From: Gaiellasilicea sp963794385
Lineage (GTDB): Bacteria > Actinomycetota > Thermoleophilia > Gaiellales > Gaiellaceae
Direction: 5' to 3'
DNA: 64,000 bases
Assembly: GCA_963794385.1 (NCBI GenBank)
Contig: CAWCDT010000007.1
Span: 186,001-250,000, forward strand
Numbering within the stretch: the stretch's first letter is position 1; each line of letters opens with the position of its first letter. Below, piece by piece: positions 1 to 8,424 of this stretch. The translations under genes were made by a program, and so were the position numbers. Under the pieces are notes generated by a model. It had not been told where the DNA came from. It saw only the letters and a program-made list of their open reading frames with translations, and searched no databases.

Positions 1-196
1 CACCGATCGCGAAGAACGTGAGCAGCGCGGCGACGAGGTCGGTGCCCGAGTGGAGCGCCTCGGAGACGAACCCGAGGCTGCCGCTCGCGAGGCCCGTGCC
101 GAGCTTGAGCGCGACGAGCGTCGCCGCCGCCACGATCGAGACGAGCGCGGTCCGCCGCTGCGGCGTCATGCCGCGAAGGCTATTCAGGTCCAGCAC
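1..196 (-). CDS. Cation diffusion facilitator (CDF) transporter, N-terminal fragment
   Basis: This is the amino-terminal part of a gene running off the left edge of the window. Translation from GTG at 196 (or ATG at 169, same frame) gives a first membrane helix with ALKLGTGLASGSLGFVSEA followed by a His and Asp (LHSGTDL), the typical first two helices of CDF family metal/proton antiporters, in which the H/D pair contributes to the transport site. CDF proteins export Zn, Fe, Mn, Co or Cd across the inner membrane; the metal cannot be told from this fragment. It is divergent from the gene starting at 219, with only 22 bases between the starts if GTG is used. Confidence 0.8.
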   Translation of the reverse strand, partial: MLDLNSLRGMTPQRRTALVSIVAAATLVALKLGTGLASGSLGFVSEALHSGTDLVAALLTFFAIG

Positions 197-218
197 GCCG
201 CGGTGAGATGATTCGAGC

Positions 219-1560
219 GTGCGGATTGCTACGACAGCGCTCGTCCTGCTCGCCGTTCTCGCCGTGCCCGCCTCGCGCGCTCCGGCCGGTATCTGCTGCC
301 CTCCTCCGACCGAGCTCGCGTGGTCGCCCGACGGGACGAGGCTCCTCGTTGCGCGGGCTGGCAGCCCGCTGCTCGAGGTGCGTGCCGACGGCGGCGGCGT
401 GCGCTCGCTCGTTGCCGACGAGAACGCCTGGTACCGCAGCCCGCGCTGGTCGCCCGACGGGCGCCGTGTCGCTGCGACCCGACTCTCCGTCGGCCCGGGA
501 CCGGGGCCGCGGATCGAAGTCGTCGACGCCGCCGAGGGGCGGGTCGTTGCGACCTTCGAAGGGCAGAATCAGAATCCGGCCTGGTCGCCTGAGGGCAGTC
601 GGCTCGCCTACACAACGTCCGGCGCCGCCGACAAGCAAACGATCTCGATCGCGGGAGCCGACGGCTCGGGCTCTCGCGTGATCGGGCCGGGCACCACTCC
701 GGTCTGGCGGCCGGACGGGCTGGCGATCGCGTTCGAGCGTGACCATGTCGTCCGGACGATCTCGAGCGACGGGAGCGGCGAGCGCCGCGTCGCCGACGGC
801 GCGCGCCCGCTGTGGTCACCGGATGGCTCGCTGCTCGCATTCTTGACCGCCGACGGAGCACACGTCGTCCGACGCGACGGCACGCTCGTGCGGTTCGTTG
901 CCGGGGCCGCACCCGTCGCGTGGCTGCCGGGCGGCCGGCTGGCGCTCTGGATGGACAACGGGACCGCGGCGGTCTCGGTCGCGACGGGACGAACGACTCC
1001 TCTCTCGCAGACCTTCGCGGAACCGTCGCCGGACGGCCGACGACTGGCCGCCCTGCTGGAGACGGGGTTCGGCGATCACCTGTACGTCGTCGCGCCGGGC
1101 GACCGCTCTGCGCGGCGGCTCGAGCTCGACCCGCCGGCGTGTGCCGGCGGCACGAACCCCTGCCGCGTCGGCACCGATCGCGCCGACCGGATCACGGGGA
1201 GCGCCGTGCGCGACGTGCTCTTCCCCGGCGCGGGCGACGACGTCGTCCGCGCCGGCGCGGGCCACGACAGGGTAGACGCCGCCTTCGGCGCCGACACTGT
1301 GCAGGGCGGCCCGGGCAACGACGTGCTCAGCGGCGAGCCGGGTGAACGACCGCCTCTTCGGCGGGCCGGGCATCGACAGCCTGGTCGGAGACGGTGGCCG
1401 CGACCTGCTCGACGGTGGCGAAGGCCGGGACAAGATCGATGCGGCGGGCGACGGCGGCGCCCGCGACACGATCCGCTGCGGCGGCGGGCGCGATACCGTC
1501 ACAGCCGACCGCGCGGACCGGGTCGCGGCCGACTGCGAGCGGGTCGTCCGCTCCAGCTAG
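219..1560 (+). CDS. Secreted TolB-like beta-propeller protein with RTX-type calcium-binding repeats (frameshifted)
   Basis: The GTG start opens a signal peptide (residues 1-24, LVLLAVLAVPASRAPA). Residues about 30-290 contain repeated WSPDG-type blades (LAWSPDGTRLL, PRWSPDGRRVA, PAWSPEGSRLA, PLWSPDGSLLA), the signature of TolB/WD40-like propellers. From residue about 320 there are nonapeptide-like GGxGxD repeats (PGAGDDVV, GAGHDRV, GGPGNDVL), typical of hemolysin-type Ca-binding modules. At about 1340 the reading frame changes; the continuation at 1342-1560 (DRLFGGPGIDSLVGDGG) carries the rest of the repeats and the true stop. The total length has one base too many, so a single insertion explains the break. 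Probably an exported or surface protein; function unknown. Confidence 0.75.
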
Positions 1561-1569
1561 CGGCTCGAG

Positions 1570-2670
1570 CTAGAGGTTGCCGCGGAGGGCCTGCTCGCGC
1601 TCGATCGACTCGAACAGCGCCTTGAAGTTGCCCTCGCCGAAGGTGGTCGCGCCGTGCCGCTCGATCACCTCGAAGAAGAGCGTCGGCCGGTCCTGTGCCG
1701 TCTTCGTGAAGATCTGGAGCAGGTAGCCGTCCTCGTCGCGGTCGGCGAGGATGCGCAGCCGTTCGAGGTCGCCGTAGTCCTCGGCGATCTCGCCGACGCG
1801 GCCCTCGACTTCCTCGTAGTACGCCTCGGGAGTGTCGAGGAAGAGGACGCCACGGTCCTTCAGCGCCTCGATCGTGCGGACAATGTCCTCGCTCTGGAGC
1901 GCGATGTGCTGCACGCCCGGCCCGCCGTTGAACTCGAGGTACTCCTCGATCTGACTCTTGCGCTTGCCCTGCGCCGGCTCGTTGATCGGGAACTTGATCT
2001 TGCCGCTTCCGTCCGCCATCACCTTGCTCATCAGCGCCGAGTACTCGGTCTGGATCTGGTCGTCGCCGAAGTGGACGATGTTGGTCATTCCGAAGACGCG
2101 CTCGTAGAACTCGACCCAGTGGTCCATGCGCCCGAGCTCGACGTTGCCGACAACGTGGTCGATCGCGATCAGTCCGACTCCCTGGCCCGGCTGCCCGTTC
2201 GGAGCGAGCGAGACATAGCCGGGGAGGTACGGGCCGGTGTACTCGGCGCGGTTCACGAAGGTGTGCACGTTCTCGCCGTACGTCGCGATCGTGGCGAGCT
2301 CGACACGGCCGTGCTCGTCCTCGACCCACTCCGGCTCGCGAATCACGCGCGCACCGCGTTGGACTGCCTCGCGGTAGGCCTGCCGTGCATCGGGCACCCG
2401 GAGAGCGACGTCCTTCGCGCCATCACCGTGCGCGGCGGCGAAGCGGACGATCTCGCTGTCGGCACGGACGCCGCTCGTGAGGACGAACCGGATCTCGCCC
2501 TGCTGGAGGACGTACGAGGCCCGGTCGCGCACGCCCGTCTCGGGGCCGGCGTAGGCGACTCGATCGAACCCGAGCGCGTGCTCGTACCAGTACGCAGCCT
2601 GCTTCGCGTTCCCCACCCAGAGCTCGACGTGATCCCACCCGTCGAGCGGCATGAAGTCGCGCTCGCCCAT
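1570..2670 (-). CDS. hppD: 4-hydroxyphenylpyruvate dioxygenase
   Basis: HPPD converts 4-hydroxyphenylpyruvate to homogentisate in tyrosine breakdown, using non-haem Fe(II) and O2. The 366-residue protein has the two-domain VOC fold; the iron ligands of the family are visible as His172 (IDHVVGN), His255 (GVQHIAL) and Glu334 (LFFEVIE). Family landmarks FGMTNIVHFG, SALMSKVM and a C-terminal GNFKALFESIE are all present and the length matches bacterial HPPDs. No other tyrosine catabolic gene is adjacent. Start: ATG at 2670, preceded by a TAACAT box 7 nt upstream; ATG at 2652 is an alternative. Identification is firm. Confidence 0.96.
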   Translation of the reverse strand: MGERDFMPLDGWDHVELWVGNAKQAAYWYEHALGFDRVAYAGPETGVRDRASYVLQQGEIRFVLTSGVRADSEIVRFAAAHGDGAKDVALRVPDARQAYREAVQRGARVIREPEWVEDEHGRVELATIATYGENVHTFVNRAEYTGPYLPGYVSLAPNGQPGQGVGLIAIDHVVGNVELGRMDHWVEFYERVFGMTNIVHFGDDQIQTEYSALMSKVMADGSGKIKFPINEPAQGKRKSQIEEYLEFNGGPGVQHIALQSEDIVRTIEALKDRGVLFLDTPEAYYEEVEGRVGEIAEDYGDLERLRILADRDEDGYLLQIFTKTAQDRPTLFFEVIERHGATTFGEGNFKALFESIEREQALRGNL

Positions 2671-2677
2671 CGCGCGG

Positions 2678-2683
2678 ATGTTA
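2678..2683 (-). promoter_or_regulatory. Leaderless -10 box of hppD (TAACAT)
   Basis: TAACAT ends 7 nt before the ATG of hppD. No Shine-Dalgarno lies between, so transcription probably starts at or next to the start codon. Confidence 0.5.
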
Positions 2684-2703
2684 CAGCGACCCAGGCGCGG
2701 CTT

Positions 2704-2736
2704 CGGGCGTGCCGGAGCCTCCCTCCGGCACGCCCG
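2704..2736. terminator. Strong hairpin between hppD and the 2746 gene
   Basis: A perfect 14-bp stem (arm CGGGCGTGCCGGAG) with a 5-nt loop lies 9 bases beyond the stop of the minus-strand gene at 2746. There is no U-tract. It is well placed to end the 3667-2746 transcript. Confidence 0.65.
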
Positions 2737-2745
2737 CGGACTCGT

Positions 2746-3102
2746 TCAGGCGGAAAGCAGCCGGTCGAAGAACGACCGGTAGCGCTGCAGGGCGACCCGC
2801 AGGTCCTCCGTCGAGGCGTCCTCCCCCGAGTCCCATTGCGACTCGAGGTTCGAACGCTCCTCGGAGAACGTCTCGGCCAGCCGCTGCATCAGATCGGCGA
2901 CGAGGCTGTCGGCGTCCTTGACGGCCTGCTGCGGCTCGTCGACGAACGCCGCCTGCACCTCAAGCCAGCGGGCGCGGAGGCTCTCGGCGTCCTCGCCCGC
3001 GAACAGCGGCTCGCGCTCCGTGTCGTCGTCGGCGCGGGCCTCCGCGTCGGCGTCGGCCTCCTTGACCAGATCGGCAGTCGTCAGGCGATTGTCGTCGGCC
3101 AT
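2746..3102 (-). CDS. Hypothetical acidic protein, paralogue of the upstream gene
   Basis: I do not recognise a named function. The 118-residue protein is strongly acidic at its N-terminus (EADADAEARADDDTEREP) and has no membrane segment. Its C-terminal two thirds (ARWLEVQAAFVDEPQQAV, DADSLVADLMQRLAETF, STEDLRVALQRYRSFFDRLL) resembles the soluble part of the gene directly upstream (EWEHVQARFVDDPEGAV, DADRLVKRVMGE, DTEDLRQAMVHFRRLFVELL), so the two are tandem paralogues. The ATG lies one base after the stop of that gene, so they are translated together. Likely a helical cytosolic partner or a version of the upstream protein that lost its anchor. Confidence 0.75.
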   Translation of the reverse strand: MADDNRLTTADLVKEADADAEARADDDTEREPLFAGEDAESLRARWLEVQAAFVDEPQQAVKDADSLVADLMQRLAETFSEERSNLESQWDSGEDASTEDLRVALQRYRSFFDRLLSA

Positions 3103-3103
3103 G

Positions 3104-3667
3104 TCAGCGCACCCCTTCCTCGACCTGCTCGGGTTCGAGCAGTTCGACGAAGAGCCGGCGGAAGTGGACCATCGCCTGGCGAAGATCCTCCGTGTCGCCG
3201 TTCCCGTCACTCGAGCGGTAGCGGTGCCAGAGCCCGTGGCCCTCGCGGTAGTTCTCGACGACGTCCGGGTAGTCGACCGAGACGTCTGCGGCACGCCGCT
3301 CGAAGTCGTCGTCAGTCGGATAGCCGCGCTCGCCCATCACCCGCTTGACGAGCCGGTCGGCGTCGCCGACCGCCCCTTCCGGGTCGTCGACAAAACGGGC
3401 CTGCACGTGCTCCCATTCGTCTGCGTAGCGGTCGCGGGAGGCAGCCGGCAGCGGCTTGATCTCGAGCTCGTCGTGCCGCTGCTCGCGTTCGCGGAGCTCG
3501 CGTTCGGCCTCGCGGCGGTCGTCCGTGGACTCGACCGTCCGGTCGTACTCGGAGCCGAAACGATCCTGCAAGTGCGACGTCCGCCGCTTGCGGCTGACGG
3601 CCCACGCGATCAACGCAATCGCCGCCAGCACAACGACGGCGAGCACGATCCAGAGCAGTGCGTCCAT
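3104..3667 (-). CDS. Membrane-anchored hypothetical protein
   Basis: A single N-terminal transmembrane helix (residues 4-22, LLWIVLAVVVLAAIALIAWAV) followed by a basic stop-transfer RKRR leaves about 165 residues in the cytosol. That part begins with LQDRFGSEYDRTVE, has a charged helical middle and ends in the domain shared with the 2746 gene. The start ATG is preceded by a GAGGAGG Shine-Dalgarno, unlike the leaderless genes around it. This sort of protein is common in actinobacteria without an assigned role. No catalytic motif is visible. Confidence 0.8.
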   Translation of the reverse strand: MDALLWIVLAVVVLAAIALIAWAVSRKRRTSHLQDRFGSEYDRTVESTDDRREAERELREREQRHDELEIKPLPAASRDRYADEWEHVQARFVDDPEGAVGDADRLVKRVMGERGYPTDDDFERRAADVSVDYPDVVENYREGHGLWHRYRSSDGNGDTEDLRQAMVHFRRLFVELLEPEQVEEGVR

Positions 3668-3702
3668 TCTCGAACCCTCCTCGGTTGTTACGAGGAGAAC
3701 GG

Positions 3703-4596
3703 CTACTCGCCCGCCGCGGGTACGGAGGTACGCCCGCGCGCGAACAGGATTCCCGCGGCGATCAGAACCCCACCGAGCACCTGAAGCGCCGTCATCCGCT
3801 CGGAGAGGAGCACGACGGCGAAGACCGCCGCGACGAACGGTTGCAGGTTCGCGACGAGCGTGGCCCGCGACGGACCGATTCGGTGCAGCGAGCGGAACCA
3901 GAGCACGTTCGTGAGCACCAGCGGGCCGAGCGTCGCAAACGCGAACAGGACCCAGACCTCCCAGCCGAGCGCGTAATCCTGCTCAAGCGTCTGGGGCCAG
4001 CCGACGAGTGCGATCAGGATCCAGGCGAGCGGAAGCACGACTGCGCTGATCCGCGACGCCGAGTACCGCTCCATCAGCGGCGCGATCGCGACCGAGTACC
4101 CTGCCCACGTCGCCGCAGTAGCGATCCCGAGCAACGTGCCACGTATGTCGCCGCCCAGTCCGGCCGTGGAGCCGAGCGCAACGAGGCCGACACCTGCGAA
4201 CGAGATCGCGGCCGCGATCCAGAAGCGTCGCGGCAGGGCGCGCTCGAGCCCGAGCGGGAGCCCGATCAAGGCGGCGAAGATCGGGGTCGCTCCGAGGATC
4301 AGTGCGATCGTCGAGGCGCTCGTCCCCTCGAGCGCGTACACGAACGCCAGCTGGTTCAGCCAGAGGCAGAGCACTGCGGCCACGACGAGCGCGATGTCGG
4401 TTCGGCGGATTCGAAGCGACCGCTCGGCGACAACCGCGATGCCGACGAAGATCGCGCCTGCGGCGCCGTATCGGGCGGTCGCGTAGGCGAGCGGCTCGAA
4501 CCCGTGCGTGAGGATGTAGCGCGTGACGGTCAGGTTCAGCGCCCAGAGCACCACCGTCGTCAGCAGCATCAGCTCGAGAGCGCGCGGTCGCCGCAT
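3703..4596 (-). CDS. EamA/DMT-family transporter
   Basis: The 297-residue protein has about ten hydrophobic segments in two similar halves, the layout of drug/metabolite transporters with tandem EamA domains. Landmarks are VLWALNLTVTRY in the first helix, ILGATPIFAALIGLPLGLER near the end of the first half, and LGPLVLTNVLWFRSLHRIGPSRATLVANLQP in the second. The substrate cannot be inferred. It ends 36 bases beyond the start of the 3667 gene and runs the same way. A TAAGGT box lies 6 nt before the ATG, suggesting a leaderless mRNA. Confidence 0.88.
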   Translation of the reverse strand: MRRPRALELMLLTTVVLWALNLTVTRYILTHGFEPLAYATARYGAAGAIFVGIAVVAERSLRIRRTDIALVVAAVLCLWLNQLAFVYALEGTSASTIALILGATPIFAALIGLPLGLERALPRRFWIAAAISFAGVGLVALGSTAGLGGDIRGTLLGIATAATWAGYSVAIAPLMERYSASRISAVVLPLAWILIALVGWPQTLEQDYALGWEVWVLFAFATLGPLVLTNVLWFRSLHRIGPSRATLVANLQPFVAAVFAVVLLSERMTALQVLGGVLIAAGILFARGRTSVPAAGE

Positions 4597-4602
4597 CGGC
4601 CG

Positions 4603-4608
4603 ACCTTA
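4603..4608 (-). promoter_or_regulatory. Leaderless -10 box of the 4596 transporter (TAAGGT)
   Basis: TAAGGT lies 6 nt before the ATG at 4596, with no ribosome binding site between. Confidence 0.45.
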
Positions 4609-4662
4609 CGGCTCGCGCCTGCGTCACCGGCCGGCGGTCAGGATCCGCACGACCGCAATGGA

Positions 4663-4668
4663 TAGGCT
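4663..4668 (+). promoter_or_regulatory. Leaderless -10 box of the 4678 gene (TAGGCT)
   Basis: TAGGCT lies 9 nt before the ATG at 4678 with no Shine-Dalgarno. It faces the divergent promoter of the 4596 transporter. Confidence 0.45.
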
Positions 4669-4677
4669 TGCGCCCCG

Positions 4678-4956
4678 ATGGCCGAGCCCTCGATCCGCGA
4701 CATCGACGCCCTCGTCGGGCCGGCAACGCCGCACTTCGCCTACCAGCTGCGGGCCCGCGTGCGCGAGCTGATCGAGGACCTCCCGCCCGACCATCCCGTG
4801 CGCCGTTACGGCGAGGAGAAGATGGAGCTCCTGGACGACCTCGGGCACGCCTCCTCCAAGGCCGAGGACGGCGAGAAGGAGTCGCGCGAGCGGCTCGGCT
4901 GGGAGGGCATCCCGAGCTCCGCGCCCGCGAGCGAGCCACTGCCCCGACGGTCATGA
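4678..4956 (+). CDS. Small hypothetical protein upstream of fabL
   Basis: A 92-residue soluble protein of unknown function. It is charged and mostly helical (AYQLRARVRELIEDLPPDHPVRRYGEEKMELLDDLGHAS) with a low-complexity tail. There is no signal peptide, membrane segment or metal motif. Its stop overlaps the ATG of the fabL-like gene (ATGA), so the two are translationally coupled and probably transcribed together. Codon use is like its neighbours. The conserved block PVRRYGEEKMELLDDLG suggests a real gene. Confidence 0.7.
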   Translation: MAEPSIRDIDALVGPATPHFAYQLRARVRELIEDLPPDHPVRRYGEEKMELLDDLGHASSKAEDGEKESRERLGWEGIPSSAPASEPLPRRS

Positions 4957-5687
4957 CATTTCCGGGCGCGTCGGTCCTCGTGACCGGTGGCTCGCGCGGG
5001 ATCGGGAAGGCGATCGCGCTCCGCTTCGCCGAGCTCGGAGCGTCGCGGGTGGCGATCGGGTACCTGCGCTCGGATGCGGCCGCCGAGGCGACGGCGGAGG
5101 ACCTGGAAGCGCTCGGCGCCGAGCCGGTGTTGATCCGCGGCAACGTTTCCTCCGCCCGCGTGCTCGAGCAGGTGGCGCTCCTCGGAGCGCTCGACGTGCT
5201 CGTCCACAACGCCGCTACCGGCGTGATCCGGCCCGCGCTCGAGACCGAGGACAAGCACTGGGACTGGACGCTCACGGCGAACACCCGCGCCCTGCTCGCG
5301 CTCACGCGCGTGGTCGCGCCGCAGATGCTCCCCGGCGCGTCGATCATCGGCATCTCGAGCCTCGGCGCACAGCGGGTTCTGGAGAACTACACGCTCGTCG
5401 GCACCTCGAAGGCTGCGCTCGAGGCGCTCGTCCGCTACCTCGCCGTGGAGCTGGCTCCGCGCGGGATCCGCGTCAACGCCGTCTCGGGCGGCGTCGTCGA
5501 GACCGGCGCGCTGGAGCACTTCCCGAACCGCGAGGAGATGCTCAGCGCCGGCGCCGCCAATCCGGCCGGCAGGCTCGTGCGGCCGGAGGACATCGCCGAG
5601 GCGGTGACGTTCCTGTGCTCGCCGGGCGCCGAGATGATCCGTGGCCAGACGTTGATCGTCGACGGCGGCTTCTCGCTCACCGCGTAA
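4953..5687 (+). CDS. fabL: SDR oxidoreductase, FabL-type enoyl-ACP reductase
   Basis: A 244-residue short-chain dehydrogenase with N-terminal VTGGSRGIGKAIA nucleotide motif, NAATG, catalytic Ser in IIGISSLG, and the Tyr-Lys pair in NYTLVGTSKAALEAL. It carries features particular to the Bacillus FabL type: KHWDWTLTANTRALL, SSLGAQRVLENYTLVG, and EHFPNREEML near the C-terminus. FabL reduces enoyl-ACP with NADPH in the last step of each fatty-acid elongation cycle. ATG is chosen at 4953, overlapping the previous stop; the frame is open further upstream but there is no SDR homology there. A more general SDR role is possible. Confidence 0.82.
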   Translation: MTFPGASVLVTGGSRGIGKAIALRFAELGASRVAIGYLRSDAAAEATAEDLEALGAEPVLIRGNVSSARVLEQVALLGALDVLVHNAATGVIRPALETEDKHWDWTLTANTRALLALTRVVAPQMLPGASIIGISSLGAQRVLENYTLVGTSKAALEALVRYLAVELAPRGIRVNAVSGGVVETGALEHFPNREEMLSAGAANPAGRLVRPEDIAEAVTFLCSPGAEMIRGQTLIVDGGFSLTA

Positions 5688-5691
5688 CGTC

Positions 5692-6312
5692 GTGCCGATG
5701 GAGCCGACCGACCAGAACCGCCGCGCCTTCGACGAGCGGCATCGCACGTCGGAGAACGTCCTCGCGTCACCGGGGATGCCGGAGGGGATCCGGGAGCGCC
5801 TACAGGGCGCCGAGGGAAGCCGGGTCCTCCACCTCTTCTGCGGCACCGGGCGCGAGTCGCACGACCTGGCGGAGCTCGGCGCGCTCGTCACCGGGGTCGA
5901 CGACGACGCAGCCGCGATCGAGGCGGCGCGCCGGCGACGGCCGGAGCTGCCGTGGGTGCACGCCGACGCGCATTCGCTTCCGCCCGAGCTCCTGCTCGGC
6001 CGCTGGGACCTCGTCTACCTCGGCCACGGCTCGCTCGCGCGCATTCGGGCCGTCGACTCGTGGGCCGGCGGCGTCGCGGCCGCGCTCCGGCCGGGCGGCG
6101 TGCTCCTGCTCCACGACGAGCACCCCGCCGCCGCCTGCCTCGACGCGTTCGGTCGCTGGCGCGGCGACTATTTCGCCTCTGCCGGGCTCGGCGAGATCGT
6201 CAGCGCCGTCGCCCGGGCCGGCCTCGTGCTCCGCGGGCTCGAGGAGTGGCCGGGCAAAGACGCGAATGTCCCCGCGCACATCGTGCTCGCCGCAGAGAAG
6301 CCCGACGCTTAG
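5692..6312 (+). CDS. Class I SAM-dependent methyltransferase
   Basis: Two hundred and six residues with the class I Rossmann layout: motif I at VLHLFCGTGRESHDLAELG, an acidic residue after strand 2 in VTGVDDDAAAIEAAR, motif II region WDLVYLGHGS, and motif III LRPGGVLLLHDEHP. The substrate is not evident. The start may be GTG at 5692 or ATG at 5698, four to ten bases after the fabL stop, so it is likely in the fabL transcript. Methyltransferases of this kind act on small molecules as often as on proteins or RNA, so the annotation stays general. Confidence 0.85.
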   Translation: MPMEPTDQNRRAFDERHRTSENVLASPGMPEGIRERLQGAEGSRVLHLFCGTGRESHDLAELGALVTGVDDDAAAIEAARRRRPELPWVHADAHSLPPELLLGRWDLVYLGHGSLARIRAVDSWAGGVAAALRPGGVLLLHDEHPAAACLDAFGRWRGDYFASAGLGEIVSAVARAGLVLRGLEEWPGKDANVPAHIVLAAEKPDA

Positions 6313-6340
6313 AAACCCTCCGGCCGGGGACAAGACGCGC

Positions 6341-6622
6341 ATGGGTATCTCGGTCAGCCTCCTGCTGATCGCAGTCGGCGCCGTGCTCGCCTGGGGCGTC
6401 ACGGCCGACGCGGAGGGGATCGACGTGAACACGGTCGGCGTCATCCTCCTGATCGTCGGGATCCTCGGGCTCGTCCTCTCGCTCATCTTCTGGTCGAGCT
6501 GGGGCGGCTTCCGCCGTCGCGCCACCTACGTCGAGGGCGGGCCCGCCGCCCCGACGCCGCTGCCGCGCCGCCGCGAGACGGTGGTCGAGGAGGACGTTCC
6601 GCCCGGGCCTCCGCCGCCCTAG
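6341..6622 (+). CDS. DUF6458-type small membrane protein
   Basis: A 93-residue protein with two closely spaced membrane helices (VSLLLIAVGAVLAWGV and VGVILLIVGILGLVLSLIFW) separated by the short loop TADAEGIDVNT, then a basic, proline-rich cytosolic tail. This is the layout of the actinobacterial DUF6458 family, whose function is unknown. It follows the methyltransferase by 28 bases. Its stop codon TAG at 6620-6622 overlaps the stop of the convergent proline dehydrogenase by two bases. Confidence 0.78.
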   Translation: MGISVSLLLIAVGAVLAWGVTADAEGIDVNTVGVILLIVGILGLVLSLIFWSSWGGFRRRATYVEGGPAAPTPLPRRRETVVEEDVPPGPPPP

Positions 6623-7525
6623 CGACGAACGAGCGAGCGGGCCAGGTCACCGGCGACATAGCCCGCGACTTTGGGGTTCTCCTGCAGCCGCCGGAGCGAG
6701 TACTCGTACCACTGGCGGCCGAACGGGACGTAGATGCGGAGGCGGTGGCCCTCGGCCACGAGGCGGTTCGCCGAGCTCCGGCCGCACGCCGAGCAGCATC
6801 TGGAACTCGTACTGGCTCGGCTCGAGCCCTCGCTCGGCGATCATCGCCAAAGCACGGTCGACGAGCCACTCGTCGTGCGTCGCGATCGCCGCGTAGCAGC
6901 CGCCGTCGAGCAGCGCCTCCAGCGCCTGCACGAAGCTGAGCCGCACCTCGTCGTCGTCGCGGAACTGGATCGACTCGGGCTCGACGTAGATTCCCTTGCA
7001 GATCCGGACGCTCGCCCCCGCGAGCGACGCGGCGTCGGAGACCGTCCGCCTGAGCGAGGCCTGGAGCACCGGGCCTACCCGCAGGTGTCCCTCGTCGCGC
7101 AGCTCGCGGAAGAGCCGGAGAGTGTCGTCCGTGGTAGACGAGTCCTCCATGTCGATCCGCACGAAGCGGTTCGTCGGCTCCGCGGCCGCAATCACCGCTT
7201 CGACGTTGCGCTTGCAAAGCTCATAGCCGAGCTTCAAGCCGAGCCCCGTCGGCTTGACGCTGACGTTCGCGTCGAGGTCGTCGCGCTCGAAGAGGTCGAG
7301 CGCCGCGACGTATTCGGTCGTGATCGCCGCGGCTTCGGATGCGCTTACGACCTCCTCGCCGAGCACGTCCACAGTCGCCAGCTTGCCCTCCGCGTTCAGG
7401 CCTGCGACGACCCGCCGTGCGTCGTCGAGCGAGGCGCCGGCGATGTAACGAGAGGACAGCTTCCGCACGAGCCGCTTCGGAACGGCCGGGAGCAGCGTGA
7501 CGACGACGCGGTCGAGCAGGGACAC
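6619..7525 (-). CDS. putA/prodh: Proline dehydrogenase (frameshifted near the 3' end)
   Basis: Proline dehydrogenase oxidises L-proline to pyrroline-5-carboxylate with FAD, the first step of proline use. The sequence keeps the family core: VSVKPTGLGL, RIDMEDSS, VGPVLQASLRRT, RICKGIY and ATHDEWLVDRAL. Near 6771 one extra base shifts the frame. After correction the protein continues LVAEGHRLRIYVPFGRQWY and ends in ENPKVAGYVAGDLARSLVRR, the usual PRODH C-terminus with RxxxxYVPFG. Corrected length is about 301 residues, normal for monofunctional bacterial PRODH. The start is GTG at 7525 with a TAGGCT box 9 nt upstream. No P5C dehydrogenase is next to it. Confidence 0.9.
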
Positions 7526-7545
7526 AGGCGCCGGAGCCTAAACCG

Positions 7546-7848
7546 CTAGCGCGACTCGCGCATGAACCCCTGGCGGGCCGCACTCACGAGCGCGACCGCC
7601 TCGGGGAAGAGCACACGCATCGCGTCGCGGAGGGCGACGGCCTGCTCGTCGACGCCGCCGCTCGGCTGCACCTGCTTCAGCGCGGCGGCGGTCAGCTCGA
7701 CGGCCGTGTTCAGCGTCAGCGTCGCGAACTGCTCGCGCTGCGCCTCCTGGACCGACTCGGCCTGCTGCGCCGCGAACTCCTGGATCCCGCGCAGGAGCTC
7801 CTCGGGATCGCCGCCGAACGGGAAGCCGAAGCCGCCACTACCTTCCAT
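7546..7848 (-). CDS. Hypothetical protein
   Basis: A 100-residue soluble protein starting with a Gly/Phe-rich stretch (MEGSGGFGFPFGGDPEELL), followed by a Gln- and Ala-rich helical region (EFAAQQAESVQEAQREQF, VELTAAALKQVQ). No known domain is recognisable. It lies 20 bases upstream of the proline dehydrogenase start on the same strand. A TAGCCT box 6 nt before the ATG suggests its own leaderless promoter. Confidence 0.65.
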   Translation of the reverse strand: MEGSGGFGFPFGGDPEELLRGIQEFAAQQAESVQEAQREQFATLTLNTAVELTAAALKQVQPSGGVDEQAVALRDAMRVLFPEAVALVSAARQGFMRESR

Positions 7849-7857
7849 TTCTCAAGG

Positions 7858-8391
7858 CTAGCTGAGCGGTATCCGGTAGGAGCGCTCGACATCGCCGAAG
7901 AGCGCCTCGACGACGTCGCCGGAGCTCTTCATCGCCAGCGCGAAGGGCGACCCGTGTAACGCGCTTCCGAGCGCGACCTCGAGCCGGCGCGTCGCCGCGC
8001 CGATCTCGTCGAGCCGGGCCGGCGTGGCCAGCGTCGGCGGCGCGCCGAGCACGCGCTGCAACTCGAGCGCCGCCTCTTCCGCCTCCTCGATCCCGGGTGG
8101 GCTCTCCGTGATCCGCAGCGAGGCGAGCTGTGCGCGCAGGTCGTCGAGGTCGCCGCCGCCGGCGGTCTCCTCGGCGAGCTCGCACAGAGCGATGATCGAG
8201 ACTGCGTCCCGCACCCGGAGCCGGTCGGAGACGGGCTCGCCGCCGGCCTCGTAGGCGAGCCAGGTACGGCCGCCGTCGCCCTCCTCGAACGCACAGAGGA
8301 AGATCCTGTCCCCCTCGTGCGCCTCGGCGGCGAGCACCGCCGCGGCGCCCGACCTCCTCGCGACCTGCTCGAGCTCCGCCGCCAGCCCCAC
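7858..8391 (-). CDS. Hypothetical protein
   Basis: About 177 residues from GTG at 8391, selected because a TATGCT box lies 6 nt upstream; the open frame runs much further upstream but only as antisense of the coiled-coil gene. The sequence (AAELEQVARRSGAAAVLAAEAH, IFLCAFEEGDGGRTWLAYEAGG, AVSIIALCELAEETAGG) looks like a compact alpha/beta protein with a long helical C-terminal half. I cannot assign a family. It is divergent from the gene at 8425, with 33 bases between the starts holding both -10 boxes. Confidence 0.65.
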   Translation of the reverse strand: MGLAAELEQVARRSGAAAVLAAEAHEGDRIFLCAFEEGDGGRTWLAYEAGGEPVSDRLRVRDAVSIIALCELAEETAGGGDLDDLRAQLASLRITESPPGIEEAEEAALELQRVLGAPPTLATPARLDEIGAATRRLEVALGSALHGSPFALAMKSSGDVVEALFGDVERSYRIPLS

Positions 8392-8397
8392 GACGCC

Positions 8398-8418
8398 AGC
8401 ATAAGAGGCCACTACGAT
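8398..8418. promoter_or_regulatory. Back-to-back leaderless promoters of the 8391 and 8425 genes
   Basis: On the minus strand TATGCT (8398-8403) sits 6 nt before GTG at 8391. On the plus strand TACGAT (8413-8418) sits 6 nt before GTG at 8425. The two divergent genes share this tiny control region. Confidence 0.5.
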
Positions 8419-8424
8419 GCGGCC

